Source: a virus. Taken from it: a stretch of 38,909 bases of DNA. The position numbers and the translations under genes were made by a program. This document shows positions 21,041 to 30,258 of the stretch, in pieces. The notes under the pieces were generated by a model. That model was not told the origin of the DNA. It did no database searches and saw only the letters and a list, made by a program, of their open reading frames with translations. The stretch is taken from positions 1-38,909 of IMG/VR virus record IMGVR_UViG_3300005537_000661; one strand, 5' to 3'. Positions within the stretch are counted from its first letter, which is position 1. Each line of letters begins with the position of its first letter.

Positions 21041-22575
21041 AGAGCCACAAAGCTAAGAGCGCGCCTCGCCGGCGCGACGCGAGAGCCGCCAAGCGCTCTG
21101 CGGCCATGGTGAAAAAAGAGGCGAAGCAGGCGGCCGTGCGCGAGTCGCTGGCGCCGGAGTTGTTCACGTTGCTGGCCGGCGATGGCGAGGATCCGACATT
21201 CCGCAGGATCAGCTCGTCGACGACGATGCGCGACCTGAATCCGGCGATGCACTTGCGAATGCAGCAGGTGTGCTTCTACCTGTTCATGACCACGCCGTTC
21301 GGCAAGCGGCTGGTCCGCGTGATGGTGGATTACATTCTGGGCGAAGGCTTCAAAGCGATCGCCGAGAACCCCGACGTCCAGGAGCTGATCCGCAAGTTCT
21401 GGGACGACCCGAAAAATAACCTGGACGAAACGCTGGACACCTGGTTCGTGGAGCTTTTGGTTTTTGGGGAGCTGTGCATCCCGGTGGCGGTGAACGACGT
21501 GGACGGCTCGGTGAACCTGGCCTACGTGGACCCCATGCAAATCGAGTATGTGGAGTTCGGCCTGATGCAGACGGCCGTCTCCCAGGAGATCACCATGCCG
21601 CAAGCCGTGCGGCTGGTGAAGCGCGCCGGGGAAACGGAAGGGCGGCGGCTGCGGATTATCCAGATCGACGAGGATCCGGCCTCGGCCACCTTCGGGACGC
21701 TGCAGGGCGATTGTTTCTACTGGGCGATCAACAAGACGAAAGCGGCATCTCGCGGGATTTCCGAACTCTTCGCGCTGGCCGACTGGATCGACGTTTTCGA
21801 CAACATGGTTTTCGATTTCGCCGACCGCGTGCGGCTGCTGAATTCCTTCGTGTGGCACTACACGGCGAAGGGCGCGGACGAAGCGGCGGTGAACAAGCTG
21901 CGCGACAAGGTGATGAAGTCTCCGCCGCGGCAGGGCGGCATCGAGGTCACCAACGACCAGATCAGCATCGAGGCGCGCACGCCGGACCTGAAGGGCGCGG
22001 ACATGAGCGAGGCGGCGCGCACGGTGAAGCTGCACATGATGGGCGGCGCGGGACTGCCGGCGTGGTTCTTCGCCGATCCGGTGAACGCCAACCGCGCCAC
22101 GGCGGAAGAGATGTCCGGGCCGACCGGGAAGATGCTGACCAGCCGGCAAAACGTGGCCAAGCGCATCGTGACGCAGATGATCGCGTTCGTGATCGAGCAG
22201 GCGCGCGTGCACGGCGTGCTGGCGCAGGATGCGGACATCGATTGGAAGCTGCAGGTGCCGGACCTGAGCGTCAAGGATATCGGCGCGGCGGCGACGGCGC
22301 TGCAGACGGCTGCGAACGCGGCCGGAATGGCCGAGGATCGCGGCTGGATCCGCGGGCAGACCGCGGCGCGGGCGTTCATCACGGTGATGACGCAGCTGGG
22401 CGTGGAAGTGGATCCCGACGAATTCGACGAAGCGCAAAAGGAAAAGACGACGCGCGACGCGAAGCAGCAAAACAACCTGAATCCGCAATCGCAATTGGCC
22501 GACGCGCTGAAGCGCGCCGGGAAACCTCCCGCGGCGCTCGAAGATATGCCGCCGGCTTCGCAGAGGACGCAATGA
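21037..22575 (+). CDS. portal protein (DUF935, Mu gp29-like)
   Basis: 512 aa from ATG 21037, ATGA overlap with terminase. The pattern is typical of DUF935: an N-terminal basic part, then PTFRRISSSTTMRDLNPAMH, the helical stem region, VRLLNSFVWHYTAKGAD, and a C-terminal helical crown with an acidic and Gln/Asn-rich end. Twelve copies form the DNA channel at the capsid vertex. The upstream open frame (to 20362) is a shadow of the terminase gene. Confidence 0.85.
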   Translation: MKSHKAKSAPRRRDARAAKRSAAMVKKEAKQAAVRESLAPELFTLLAGDGEDPTFRRISSSTTMRDLNPAMHLRMQQVCFYLFMTTPFGKRLVRVMVDYILGEGFKAIAENPDVQELIRKFWDDPKNNLDETLDTWFVELLVFGELCIPVAVNDVDGSVNLAYVDPMQIEYVEFGLMQTAVSQEITMPQAVRLVKRAGETEGRRLRIIQIDEDPASATFGTLQGDCFYWAINKTKAASRGISELFALADWIDVFDNMVFDFADRVRLLNSFVWHYTAKGADEAAVNKLRDKVMKSPPRQGGIEVTNDQISIEARTPDLKGADMSEAARTVKLHMMGGAGLPAWFFADPVNANRATAEEMSGPTGKMLTSRQNVAKRIVTQMIAFVIEQARVHGVLAQDADIDWKLQVPDLSVKDIGAAATALQTAANAAGMAEDRGWIRGQTAARAFITVMTQLGVEVDPDEFDEAQKEKTTRDAKQQNNLNPQSQLADALKRAGKPPAALEDMPPASQRTQ

Positions 22576-23465
22576 GCGGGCAAAGCGATTTCGCCGCCAA
22601 GGTCGAACAGTTGATCAAGCAGGCGCGGGACTTCGGTCCGGCGGTGCGCGACCGGGTGATGGAGCTGCTGGAAGAAGCGCGCAAGAGAATCGTCGGCGAT
22701 ATTTCGAACGTCGACCCGCAAAGCTTCAAGAGCGCGCAACTGCGGCTGCTGGCCAAGCAGATCGACGGCGCGATGGATAAGTTCCGCGCGGAATTCACCG
22801 GCGCGGTGACGTCGGCGCAAAGCGATGCCTACGACCTTGGGGGAATCAGCATGGCGCATCCGCTGGACGCCGCGGGGATGCCAACCGGCACGGTTGCGGG
22901 CATTTCGGAATCGGCGCTTTCGATCGCGCAAGGATACACGGCGGATTTGATCGCCGGACTGAGCAAGGATGCGGCCGGGAAGCTGAACGCGGCTATCCAG
23001 CGCGCGTTCCTGGGCGGCCAGTCGGTGTCGGACATTATCGCGCAGGTGGGCCGCGCGCTCGCCGGCGACAAATTTACCGGGCTGTTCGGTCCGATCGGGG
23101 ATCGCGCGGAGACCGTGGCGCTGAACGAAATCCTGCGGGTGCATTCGATGGCCGGCCAGGCGCGGCTCGAAGATTTGCAGCAGCAAGTGCCGTCGGTCAA
23201 GAAGCAGTGGATCCACATCATGGCGGCGCGGGTTCCGCGCATTGCACACATTCACGCCAGCGGGCAAGTGCGCGCGGTGGACGAGCCGTTTTCGGTTGGC
23301 GGCGAGGAGCTGATGTATCCGCGCGACCCGAACGGATCGCCGGAGAACACCATCAACTGCCACTGCCTACTGGCGCCGTACGTCGATGCGGCGGACCTGA
23401 AGCCGACGGCGGAGCAGAAACAAGTTCTCAAGGATGCGGGGATTCAAATTTCAGTTACGCCCTGA
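22572..23465 (+). CDS. MuF-type head morphogenesis protein
   Basis: 297 aa. The C-terminal part holds the Phage_Mu_F pattern: ETVALNEILRVHSMAG, KKQWIHIMAARVPRIAHIHA, then ELMYPRDPNGSPENTINCHC. N-terminal helices (residues 1-110) probably contact portal and scaffold. Mu gpF and SPP1 gp7-type proteins enter the prohead and can be ejected with DNA. ATGA overlap with the portal gene supports coupling. Confidence 0.8.
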   Translation: MSGQSDFAAKVEQLIKQARDFGPAVRDRVMELLEEARKRIVGDISNVDPQSFKSAQLRLLAKQIDGAMDKFRAEFTGAVTSAQSDAYDLGGISMAHPLDAAGMPTGTVAGISESALSIAQGYTADLIAGLSKDAAGKLNAAIQRAFLGGQSVSDIIAQVGRALAGDKFTGLFGPIGDRAETVALNEILRVHSMAGQARLEDLQQQVPSVKKQWIHIMAARVPRIAHIHASGQVRAVDEPFSVGGEELMYPRDPNGSPENTINCHCLLAPYVDAADLKPTAEQKQVLKDAGIQISVTP

Positions 23466-23483
23466 CGGGGCAAAGGAGAAGTC

Positions 23484-23924
23484 ATGGAAAAAGTAGAGCA
23501 AGGCGGCGAGAAGCAAACTTTCCCGGAGCACTTTCCGCCCGAGCGGCAAGAGCTGTGGCACAAAACTTACGCGGATGCGATGGAGCAATCGAAGGTGGAT
23601 GCGCCGGAGGGCGCGTTTCACACCCAGACGGCCAAGCGGGAGGCCAACCGGCATTTGCGCGTGCCGGTGCTGAAGAGCTACGCCGATGCGATGAAGTTGG
23701 AGCGCTGGCAGTACAAGGAGCGCAAGACGCTCGGCGCGGACAGGATTGCCGCGTTGGGGCACGATCCGCAAGGTCCTGGCGAGCACTTGGCGGTGGTGAC
23801 CATCGACGGGAAGAAATATTTCTTCGCGGTGCCTGGCGCGCGGCGCGCGGAAGTGGAAGGGGCATCCGAGGCGGCGGGAGCGGCGGGGCAGGGTGGCGGA
23901 GCGAAGGACGGCGGAAAGAAGTAA
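23484..23924 (+). CDS. ChaB-like hypothetical head-region protein
   Basis: 146 aa. Residues 12-60 (TFPEHFPPERQELWHKTYADAM...TQTAKREANRHLR) resemble the ChaB-like fold seen in small phage proteins. A strand segment (LAVVTIDGKKYFFAVPGARR) follows and the tail is Gly/Lys-rich. It lies between MuF and the capsid polyprotein. The role is unknown. Confidence 0.45.
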   Translation: MEKVEQGGEKQTFPEHFPPERQELWHKTYADAMEQSKVDAPEGAFHTQTAKREANRHLRVPVLKSYADAMKLERWQYKERKTLGADRIAALGHDPQGPGEHLAVVTIDGKKYFFAVPGARRAEVEGASEAAGAAGQGGGAKDGGKK

Positions 23925-23979
23925 CGCTACGACCCTTAGAGTCGGCTGAATGCCGCTTCTCCGGGTAAAGGAGCTGCTT

Positions 23980-26673
23980 GTGGCTAAAACGAAGAGCGTG
24001 GGAGGGAAGGAATATCCCGCCTCGGCTTTTGCTTACGTCGGGAACGCGGACGATCCGAGCACCTGGCATCTTCCGATTCCCGACAAGGCGCACGTTGAGG
24101 ACGCGCTCGCGCGTTTCAACCAGACGGAGCTGCCGGCGGCCGCCAAGGCGAAGGTGGCGCGCAAATTGCTGGCGGCCGCGAAGCGATACGGCATCGACGC
24201 GAGCGGCTTCGCCAGCGAGCATGCAAAGGCGAAAGAGGCAGCCGACTACGCCGAGTCCTACGAGGACATCCAGCAGGAGCTGGACGAGGCGCTGCGGGAA
24301 GATTTTGGCTTGGACGCATCGACCGGATATCGCCGCTTCTGTTTGGTCGAGACCTTTCCGGATTACGTGATTGCGCGCGGCCCGGACGGCGAGCTGTATC
24401 AAATCGATTACACCGACGACGGCGACGATATCACCTGGGGCGAGCCGCAACAGGTGGAGACCGCATACGTCCCGGTGCGGCAGTCGGCGCGCTTCCTGGC
24501 GGTCGAATCTTCCGCGAACGGGGATGGCTGGAGCTGGCCGGTGCAGATCATGCAGAGCGGATGGGCGCACGGCAGCGTCAACGGCAAGGAAGTGCCGCAC
24601 TACTTTCCCGCGAGCGTCGTCGCGCAGGTGGCGGAGGCCGCCAACGGACAGCGCTTCCGCCGGCGTCATCCGAACGAGAGCGAAGGCACCGGTGCGGATC
24701 TGCCGGACCTCACCGCCGGCTGGACGTCGGAGTGCCGCATGGCGGGTAACGCGGCGGTCGGCAAAGTGAACCTGCTGAAAACCGAGACGGTAATGCGCGA
24801 GAAGTTTCTAGCCGCCAAGCAGGCGGACAAGCTGGACCTTTTTGGCGTTTCGATTTTCGCGTTTTTTGGATTCAAGCCCGGAATGCAGGACGGAAAAAAA
24901 GCGCTGATCGCCACGCAGCTGGCGAAGTATGTGGGGCTGGACCTGTGCGCCGAAGCCGGCGCCGGCGGAAAGATTTTGCCGTACGCGGCGTCACAAACGG
25001 TCTCGGGGGAGATCGCGCAGATGCAGAGAAGTGCGGTGAAAAAAAAGATTTCTCCCCCGAGCACGTCGCAACAAGGGGGAGAGAATGGCGACCCGAAAGG
25101 CGCTCGCCCAAAGCAAGGAGCAAACATGAGAGAAGCAATTCTCAAGGTGCTCGAGGCGCTGAGAAAAGTCGACGCCGCGGGCGCAGAGGAACTGCAAACC
25201 GAATTCGGAGGCTTGCCGGAAGACAAGCACTTCGAATTTTTCGCCAAGGTCAGCGGGGCCGCGGCGAGCAAGATCGAGGCGTCTCTGGTTCGCAATCCCG
25301 CCGAGGCTCGCAGCGCATCCGCGATGCTGTCGGACGCCAATCAGGCCGCGCTGGACTCGCGCAATGGCGAGCTGGTGGCGGCGGCGCAGGAAGCCGTGAA
25401 GGGCGCGAAGAAAGTGCAGTTTGTCGCGCTGCTGGAGCGGAAGATCAGCGAGTCGAAGCTTCCGGTGGGCGCGGCCAGCCTGGTGCGCGAGCACTTCGAG
25501 GGCATAACCGCCGATGAGGCGGCGGTCGACAAATTCATCACCACGACGCGCAATGTTTTTGCGTCGCACAGCCCGATCGGAAGAACGGTTGGGACGGTGG
25601 AAGTGGGCCGCAACAGCCGCGACAAAATCCAATTGGCGGTGGACGCCATGTTCGGGGTCAAGGAAGCGCAGAAGGACCCCAACTGCAAGCCGTTCCGCGG
25701 CATCAAGGAAGCCTACATCGTGGCCACCGGCGATAACGAGCTGCGCTTCGACAAAGGCGGCTTCTACCGCGTGTCGGAAGCGGTGCTGACCACCGATTTT
25801 CCGAACCTGCTGCTGAACTCGATGACCAAGCGGCTGCTGCAGGATTACGCCGAGCTGAGCATCGCCGACGGCTTGAGCGTGCTGTACACCAAGAGCACCT
25901 TGGGCGACTACAAATCGCAGGACCGCGTGCGGCAAGGCTACCTGACCGACCTCTCGACGGTCGCGGAAGGCGCGGCGTATGTGGAGCTGACCAAGCCAAC
26001 GGACGAGAAGATCAGCTACACCATCTCTAAGAAAGGAAATGTCGTCACCATTTCCGAGGAGACCATCCGCAACGACGACCTGCAGAAAATCGCGGGCTAT
26101 CCCAACCGGATCGCGCGCGCGGCGCGGCACACGCTGGCCACGCAGATCAGCAACGTGTTCATTACGCCGCCGAACTACGATCCCGACGGATTGGCCTGGT
26201 TCCATGCGACACACAACAATCTGAACACCGTGGCGCTTTCCTCCGCCGAGCTGGACGCGCGCAAGGTGCAGCTCTACAAGCAGACGGAAAAGGATTCCGG
26301 CAACCGCCTCGGTCTGCGGCTGTGGGGCATCATGATTCCGCCGGACCTGGAGCCAACCGCGCGGCAGATCAACAACAACATGACCGGGACCAACAACTGG
26401 TACCAGCAATTCGGCGAGAAGGGCGAGCGCATCCTGGTGAACCCGCTGCTTGTCGATGTGACCGACTGGTATTACTACTCCGATCCCACCATCGCGCCGT
26501 TCCTCGAAGTGGGATTCCTGGACGGCTACGACACTCCGCAGCTGTACCTGGCGAACCTGCCGACGCAGGGAACGAGCTTCACCAACGACGAGCTGCAATA
26601 CAAAGTGAAGTTCGTATTCGGCGTGAAGCCGATCGACTTCCGCGGCGTTGGCAAGGAAGTGGTCGCCGGCTAA
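23980..26673 (+). CDS. prohead protease/scaffold/major capsid fusion protein
   Basis: 897 aa from GTG 23980 (AAAGGAG ends 6 bases upstream; ATG 23950 has no site). Order: a short ..HVEDALARFNQTELP.. domain (15-70, DUF6582-like); an acidic YADESYEDIQQ-type and strand region (75-150); a Mu I/S78-like protease domain with His230 (FRRRHPNESEG) and Ser291 (LFGVSIFAFFGF); a linker (345-382); and a capsid half from Met383, with a scaffold-like helical part followed by the HK97-type major capsid domain (about 510-897, TTDFPNLLLNSMTKRLLQDY...). Met383 has its own AAGGAG 5 bases upstream, so the capsid could be made separately. See findings on the A8 run. Confidence 0.8.
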   Translation: MAKTKSVGGKEYPASAFAYVGNADDPSTWHLPIPDKAHVEDALARFNQTELPAAAKAKVARKLLAAAKRYGIDASGFASEHAKAKEAADYAESYEDIQQELDEALREDFGLDASTGYRRFCLVETFPDYVIARGPDGELYQIDYTDDGDDITWGEPQQVETAYVPVRQSARFLAVESSANGDGWSWPVQIMQSGWAHGSVNGKEVPHYFPASVVAQVAEAANGQRFRRRHPNESEGTGADLPDLTAGWTSECRMAGNAAVGKVNLLKTETVMREKFLAAKQADKLDLFGVSIFAFFGFKPGMQDGKKALIATQLAKYVGLDLCAEAGAGGKILPYAASQTVSGEIAQMQRSAVKKKISPPSTSQQGGENGDPKGARPKQGANMREAILKVLEALRKVDAAGAEELQTEFGGLPEDKHFEFFAKVSGAAASKIEASLVRNPAEARSASAMLSDANQAALDSRNGELVAAAQEAVKGAKKVQFVALLERKISESKLPVGAASLVREHFEGITADEAAVDKFITTTRNVFASHSPIGRTVGTVEVGRNSRDKIQLAVDAMFGVKEAQKDPNCKPFRGIKEAYIVATGDNELRFDKGGFYRVSEAVLTTDFPNLLLNSMTKRLLQDYAELSIADGLSVLYTKSTLGDYKSQDRVRQGYLTDLSTVAEGAAYVELTKPTDEKISYTISKKGNVVTISEETIRNDDLQKIAGYPNRIARAARHTLATQISNVFITPPNYDPDGLAWFHATHNNLNTVALSSAELDARKVQLYKQTEKDSGNRLGLRLWGIMIPPDLEPTARQINNNMTGTNNWYQQFGEKGERILVNPLLVDVTDWYYYSDPTIAPFLEVGFLDGYDTPQLYLANLPTQGTSFTNDELQYKVKFVFGVKPIDFRGVGKEVVAG
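25115..25128 (+). promoter_or_regulatory. internal ribosome site before the capsid half
   Basis: AAGGAG (25115-25120), five bases, then ATG 25126 (Met383 of the fusion). The +1 frame stop TGA (25127-25129) overlaps this ATG as ATGA, the coupling form used by most gene pairs here. An internal start giving a free capsid chain, or a remnant of two separate genes, are both possible. Confidence 0.55.
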
Positions 26674-26696
26674 TCGGGCTAGCTGTGGTGTGGCGG

Positions 26697-26733
26697 GCCG
26701 GGAAGTTTGGAAGAGCTTCCCGGCTCGGTTTTT
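26697..26733 (+). terminator. rho-independent terminator after the capsid gene
   Basis: GCCGGGAAG (26697-26705) pairs perfectly with CTTCCCGGC (26716-26724) around a 10-base loop. TCGG then TTTTT (26729-26733) follow. It lies 24 bases after the capsid stop. It may lower expression of the connector and tail genes relative to capsid. Confidence 0.7.
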
Positions 26734-26770
26734 CGGAAATTCGCGCCCGAGCGGCGCAAAGGAGCAAGCG

Positions 26771-27196
26771 ATGGAATTGCAACTGGTTCGCAGGGTTGTC
26801 ATACCGATGATTAATTGGGCCGCGCTGGCGGTGGCTAACGACGTCGACGAGTGGGAAGCGCAATTCTACGGCCGCATCCTCGAGGTCGAGACCTCTTTAG
26901 GAAATCTGGGAACGGCAGCCGCCACGACCATTGACGTGAAAAAGAACGGCGTATCTATTTTTCCCATTGCTCCAAGTATCGCCTTCAACGCGGCTACAAA
27001 ACGCCGTCGCGATTCGGCGAGCGCGCTCCTGCCGGTCGGGACGGTTGGCGCGGCCGGAAACCTGACGCCCACCGCGGGGGAGCCTAGCGGCGTGGACTTT
27101 GCGCCAGGCGACCTGTTTCGGCTGGACGTGACGGCAATTGGAACGGGGTCCTCCAATTTGAAGGCGTTGCTGAGCTGCATCGTCAAAGACGTTTAG
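26771..27196 (+). CDS. hypothetical head protein, possible decoration protein
   Basis: 141 aa from ATG 26771, with AAAGGAG upstream. It is strand-rich and has YGRILEVETSL, then TIDVKKNGVSIFP and PGDLFRLDVTAIGTGSS, a beta-sandwich pattern of small capsid- or fibre-type domains. It lies just after the capsid terminator, the usual spot for a capsid decoration or head fibre protein. No family can be named. Confidence 0.5.
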   Translation: MELQLVRRVVIPMINWAALAVANDVDEWEAQFYGRILEVETSLGNLGTAAATTIDVKKNGVSIFPIAPSIAFNAATKRRRDSASALLPVGTVGAAGNLTPTAGEPSGVDFAPGDLFRLDVTAIGTGSSNLKALLSCIVKDV

Positions 27197-27208
27197 GCGC
27201 GAGCGAAA

Positions 27209-27913
27209 ATGGCGCACCAGTTCGACCAATTTCAGGCGCAGCGCGACGTGGCTCTCCGCGACGCGGCGGGAAAACTGCCGGCCGGAAGCCGCGACGCGCT
27301 GCTGACGCAGGCGATCCTGCAACGCTATTCGCAGGACCGCCCGCGGGAAGTGGTCAGCGACATCCCGGGAAACGGTACGAATTTATTGCCGCTTCCGGGA
27401 GCGGGCACGGACGTCTGGGAAGAAGGCTATTCTTCCGTGCGCACCATCGAGTTTCCGATCGGAACGTTTCCTCCGAACCTGATCCTGGAAGAGGACTGGC
27501 AGATTTACGGCACGCCGAGCGGAAAGAAGATCATGGTGATCTCGACGGCCCCGCTGGCTACGGACACGGTGCGCATTACATGGACGGCGCGGCACCTGGG
27601 GGATGGATCCACGGTTCCGGACCCGGACTTCGAAGCGGTGTGCGATTACGCCGCCGGGCTGTGCTATGAGGCGCTGGCGGGCATCTACGCGCAGACCGGG
27701 GACGCGTCGATCTCCGCGGACAGCGTGAACTACCGCACCAAGAGCCAGGAATACATGGGACTGGCGAAGGCGGCGAAGAAACGCTACTTCGATCACGTCG
27801 GCGTGGACGATTCGAAGGGCGTGGAAGTGGGCCCGGCGATTGCCACCGGGAGCATGCACGAGAATTTGATTGGCGGGTTCGACCGCATGACGCATCGAAA
27901 GGCGTCGAGATAA
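27209..27913 (+). CDS. head-tail connector-type protein
   Basis: 234 aa. It has an alpha/beta front with SVRTIEFPIGTFPPN and WQIYGTPSGKKIMVI, then VCDYAAGLCYEALAGIYAQTGD, a helix pattern like phage head completion (gp6/adaptor) proteins. It lies between capsid and tail genes, where adaptors lie. Assignment is by position and helix pattern, not by a sure motif. Confidence 0.5.
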   Translation: MAHQFDQFQAQRDVALRDAAGKLPAGSRDALLTQAILQRYSQDRPREVVSDIPGNGTNLLPLPGAGTDVWEEGYSSVRTIEFPIGTFPPNLILEEDWQIYGTPSGKKIMVISTAPLATDTVRITWTARHLGDGSTVPDPDFEAVCDYAAGLCYEALAGIYAQTGDASISADSVNYRTKSQEYMGLAKAAKKRYFDHVGVDDSKGVEVGPAIATGSMHENLIGGFDRMTHRKASR

Positions 27914-27915
27914 CG

Positions 27916-28446
27916 ATGGCTTCACGGATCAGCGTGATTGGGCTGGACACCGCGACGGAGGAGATCCGCGCGGCCGTTCTAGACGTCGGGGTGCCCAACG
28001 GATTGGCGGTGGCCGGCGCGCGCGGAGAGCAGCTGGTGAAGCAGAACATCGCCAGCGCGTTTCTGGGGCGTCCGCCGGCAGTGGCTACCGGGACGCTGGC
28101 CAACAGCATTACGTTTCAGCTATCGCGCGAAGTGAACTTCAGCCGCGCCTTAGTCTTCGCCGCGCCTCCGGCGGACGCCTACGCCGATTACGTGGAGTCC
28201 GGGACCGGGCCGCACTTTCCGCCGCCGAGCGCGCTGCTGCTGTGGGTGAAGAAGAAGTTTGCGGTGACCAACGAGAAGCAGGCGCTCTCGATCGCATTCG
28301 CCATCGCGCGAAAAATCGCCAAGCGCGGCGTTTCCGCTTTCGGGATGTTCGCGCGGGCGCTGGCGGTGCTGGAGCCGGAATTGGGCGGCATCATCGACGC
28401 GCAGGTGGCGCAAGCCATCGCGGCCGCGGGCGTGGGGAAGAAATAG
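27916..28446 (+). CDS. HK97 gp10-like neck protein
   Basis: 176 aa. The stretch YADYVESGTGPHFPPPSALLLWVKKK is typical of HK97 gp10 / neck-type proteins that join head and tail, and RKIAKRGVSAFGMF is the known R-I-x-x-x-G helix after it. N-terminal strand part and Ala-rich helical end. It also takes the place of Mu gpG. Confidence 0.7.
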   Translation: MASRISVIGLDTATEEIRAAVLDVGVPNGLAVAGARGEQLVKQNIASAFLGRPPAVATGTLANSITFQLSREVNFSRALVFAAPPADAYADYVESGTGPHFPPPSALLLWVKKKFAVTNEKQALSIAFAIARKIAKRGVSAFGMFARALAVLEPELGGIIDAQVAQAIAAAGVGKK

Positions 28447-28926
28447 ATGCCGACCACGCTAAAACAGGTCAAGGCGCGGATTCAGGCCATCGTGCAGGCC
28501 GCAGACGCGAATGCGAAGGTCTATACGTATCGCCGTAACCTGACCGCGGAGTCGGACATGGCGCAGTTTACGGGAGCGGATTCGAGGGTGCACTTCTGGC
28601 ACATCTACCGGGAGAATGTGGTGCTTTCCGACCTGGTGATCAACCAGGACTTCGTGCAGCAGGACGATTTGCTGGTGATCGAAGGATTTCTCGGGGTGTT
28701 CGACGCCGACGACACCGAGGAGATCTTCGATGCCAATGTGGACGCCGTGCTGCAGTCGATAAATGCCGACCGGCGCTCGGCTGGGGGAACGAAACTGAAC
28801 GGCCTGGTCAGCACGGCGTCGACGCCGAAGATGCGCAAGATGGATTTCGTCGAGTACGGCCAGACCAAGGTGCTTTGCCATCACGCGGAAATCGCGATGA
28901 CCGTGACGCCGAGATATTTGCAGTAG
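28447..28926 (+). CDS. tail terminator-like protein
   Basis: 159 aa, starting one base after the previous stop. The pattern KQVKARIQAIVQAA, then WHIYRENVVLSD and FDANVDAVLQSINADRRSAGG fits the small alpha/beta tail terminators (lambda gpU-like), which cap the tail tube. Support is position before the tail tube gene plus fold pattern. Confidence 0.55.
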   Translation: MPTTLKQVKARIQAIVQAADANAKVYTYRRNLTAESDMAQFTGADSRVHFWHIYRENVVLSDLVINQDFVQQDDLLVIEGFLGVFDADDTEEIFDANVDAVLQSINADRRSAGGTKLNGLVSTASTPKMRKMDFVEYGQTKVLCHHAEIAMTVTPRYLQ

Positions 28927-28938
28927 GGGAGCATACGG

Positions 28939-29196
28939 ATGAGCCCACAAGAAGACTTCGTAACGATCCGCGTGACCGGCGGCGGAGCCGCGGCGTTTTC
29001 CGCCGGCGAGAAATATTCGCTGACCGTGGCCGCGGGCGAGCTGAAGGACAAATGGAACGATGGCTCGCCGATCACGCGCGCGGAGCTGGAGCACATTCTC
29101 GCTCCGCATGGACCTTTCGAACTTGCCGAGGCCGCGCAGGCGGCTCCGGAACCGAAACGGCGCGTAGTGCCGATGCCGAAGTCTCAGGAGGAATAA
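28939..29196 (+). CDS. small hypothetical tail-region protein
   Basis: 85 aa. Two strand segments (FVTIRVTGGGAAAFSAGEKYSLT), a short helix (RAELEHILAPHG), then a Pro/Lys-rich end. It sits directly before the tail tube gene (the stop precedes ATG 29197 directly). Not recognised. Confidence 0.5.
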   Translation: MSPQEDFVTIRVTGGGAAAFSAGEKYSLTVAAGELKDKWNDGSPITRAELEHILAPHGPFELAEAAQAAPEPKRRVVPMPKSQEE

Positions 29197-30258
29197 ATGG
29201 GCGTCCCGTCAAGAATGGAAGACAGGGTACTCGTCCTGTCGAAACTCAAGCAAACGAGCTACGCCACGCTCCTCACCGATGTGCAGTTGCAGGCGGGCAA
29301 ACGCTTCATGCCGGAAGCGGCGGTCTTCGGGCAGCCGGACATCAAGCGCTGGACGTCGCGGCCGCTTTCGATGACCGGGCACGACTACGCGATCCAGGTG
29401 CAGCAGGTGGAGCGCAGCCTCTCCGAGAGCATGGCGTTCCCGATGGATAGCTGGCTGGCGGCCTGGGCCGCGGCGTTCGGGATGGGCAAAGTAACATCGA
29501 CGCAGCCCAACGCCGCCGGCAATCCCACCGCGTGGAAACATGTTATCAAGCCGCAGGACCCCACGGTGGACGGCAAGGACCTTCCGGTCACCACCATCTA
29601 CGACGAAGTGAACACCGCCGCCAATTTGCAGCGCCGGCTGCAATCGATGTGCGTGAAAGATTTCACCCTGGAATTTCCGGCCAGCGCGCCCGGAAAAATC
29701 AGCATCAACCTGATCGGCTCGGGACAAACGACCGCGGGGCTGTTGGCCGCGCAGCCGGCCATTCCCACGTACAACGTTCTGATGTCCAACGACATGAGTT
29801 TTCTATACGGGCCGCAGGGCGCTCCCGTAGATATCTCCAGCCAAATCGTGCTGGGCAGCGTGAAATTTGCGTTTACCTGGGGCATGGACGACAGCAATTC
29901 GCGCGCGCCCGGCGGCGGACTCTATCGTTCGCGCGCATGGCTGACGCAGCCGGACATCACCATGGAATTCCAACGCTTCGTGGACGACGCGCTCTCGACG
30001 CCCAACGACGACTGGCTGGCCGATACGATTCAGGAGGTGAACCTGACCGTGGCCGGCGCGCAGATCGGCACCGGTCCCGAAAAGCACCAGATCAACATTC
30101 GCGGCCTGGCGGTGATTCCGACGGTGGTGAAGCTGGGGCAGTCCGGAAACAAATCGGTCTACCAGTACAGCATCGCAGCGGATCACTGGCTGAAGCAAGG
30201 CGCGGCCGACGTGGTCACCATCACCTGCCAGAATTTGGAAACCAGTTTCCTGGTGTAG
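29197..30258 (+). CDS. major tail tube protein
   Basis: 353 aa. Beta-rich; the run FTLEFPASAPGKISINLIGSG, and later SVKFAFTWGMDDSN and ITMEFQRFVDD, is typical of phage tail tube proteins (two related sandwich halves). It comes before the chaperone and tape-measure genes. Assignment is by gene order and fold pattern. Confidence 0.65.
   Translation: MGVPSRMEDRVLVLSKLKQTSYATLLTDVQLQAGKRFMPEAAVFGQPDIKRWTSRPLSMTGHDYAIQVQQVERSLSESMAFPMDSWLAAWAAAFGMGKVTSTQPNAAGNPTAWKHVIKPQDPTVDGKDLPVTTIYDEVNTAANLQRRLQSMCVKDFTLEFPASAPGKISINLIGSGQTTAGLLAAQPAIPTYNVLMSNDMSFLYGPQGAPVDISSQIVLGSVKFAFTWGMDDSNSRAPGGGLYRSRAWLTQPDITMEFQRFVDDALSTPNDDWLADTIQEVNLTVAGAQIGTGPEKHQINIRGLAVIPTVVKLGQSGNKSVYQYSIAADHWLKQGAADVVTITCQNLETSFLV

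Noticed and set aside
20890-22572. 560-aa minus-strand frame
   Set aside because: Antisense to the portal gene; His/Arg/Leu-rich with no motif. The + frame has clear DUF935 features.
25041-25517. dnaX-type slippery heptamer A AAA AAG with -1 frame to 25517
   Set aside because: The heptamer is present in frame, but the -1 product is a long Arg/Gly-rich shadow sequence and no stimulatory hairpin is evident. The +1 frame makes better sense.
24991-26802. 603-aa minus-strand frame
   Set aside because: Antisense to the capsid fusion gene, with no recognisable domain.
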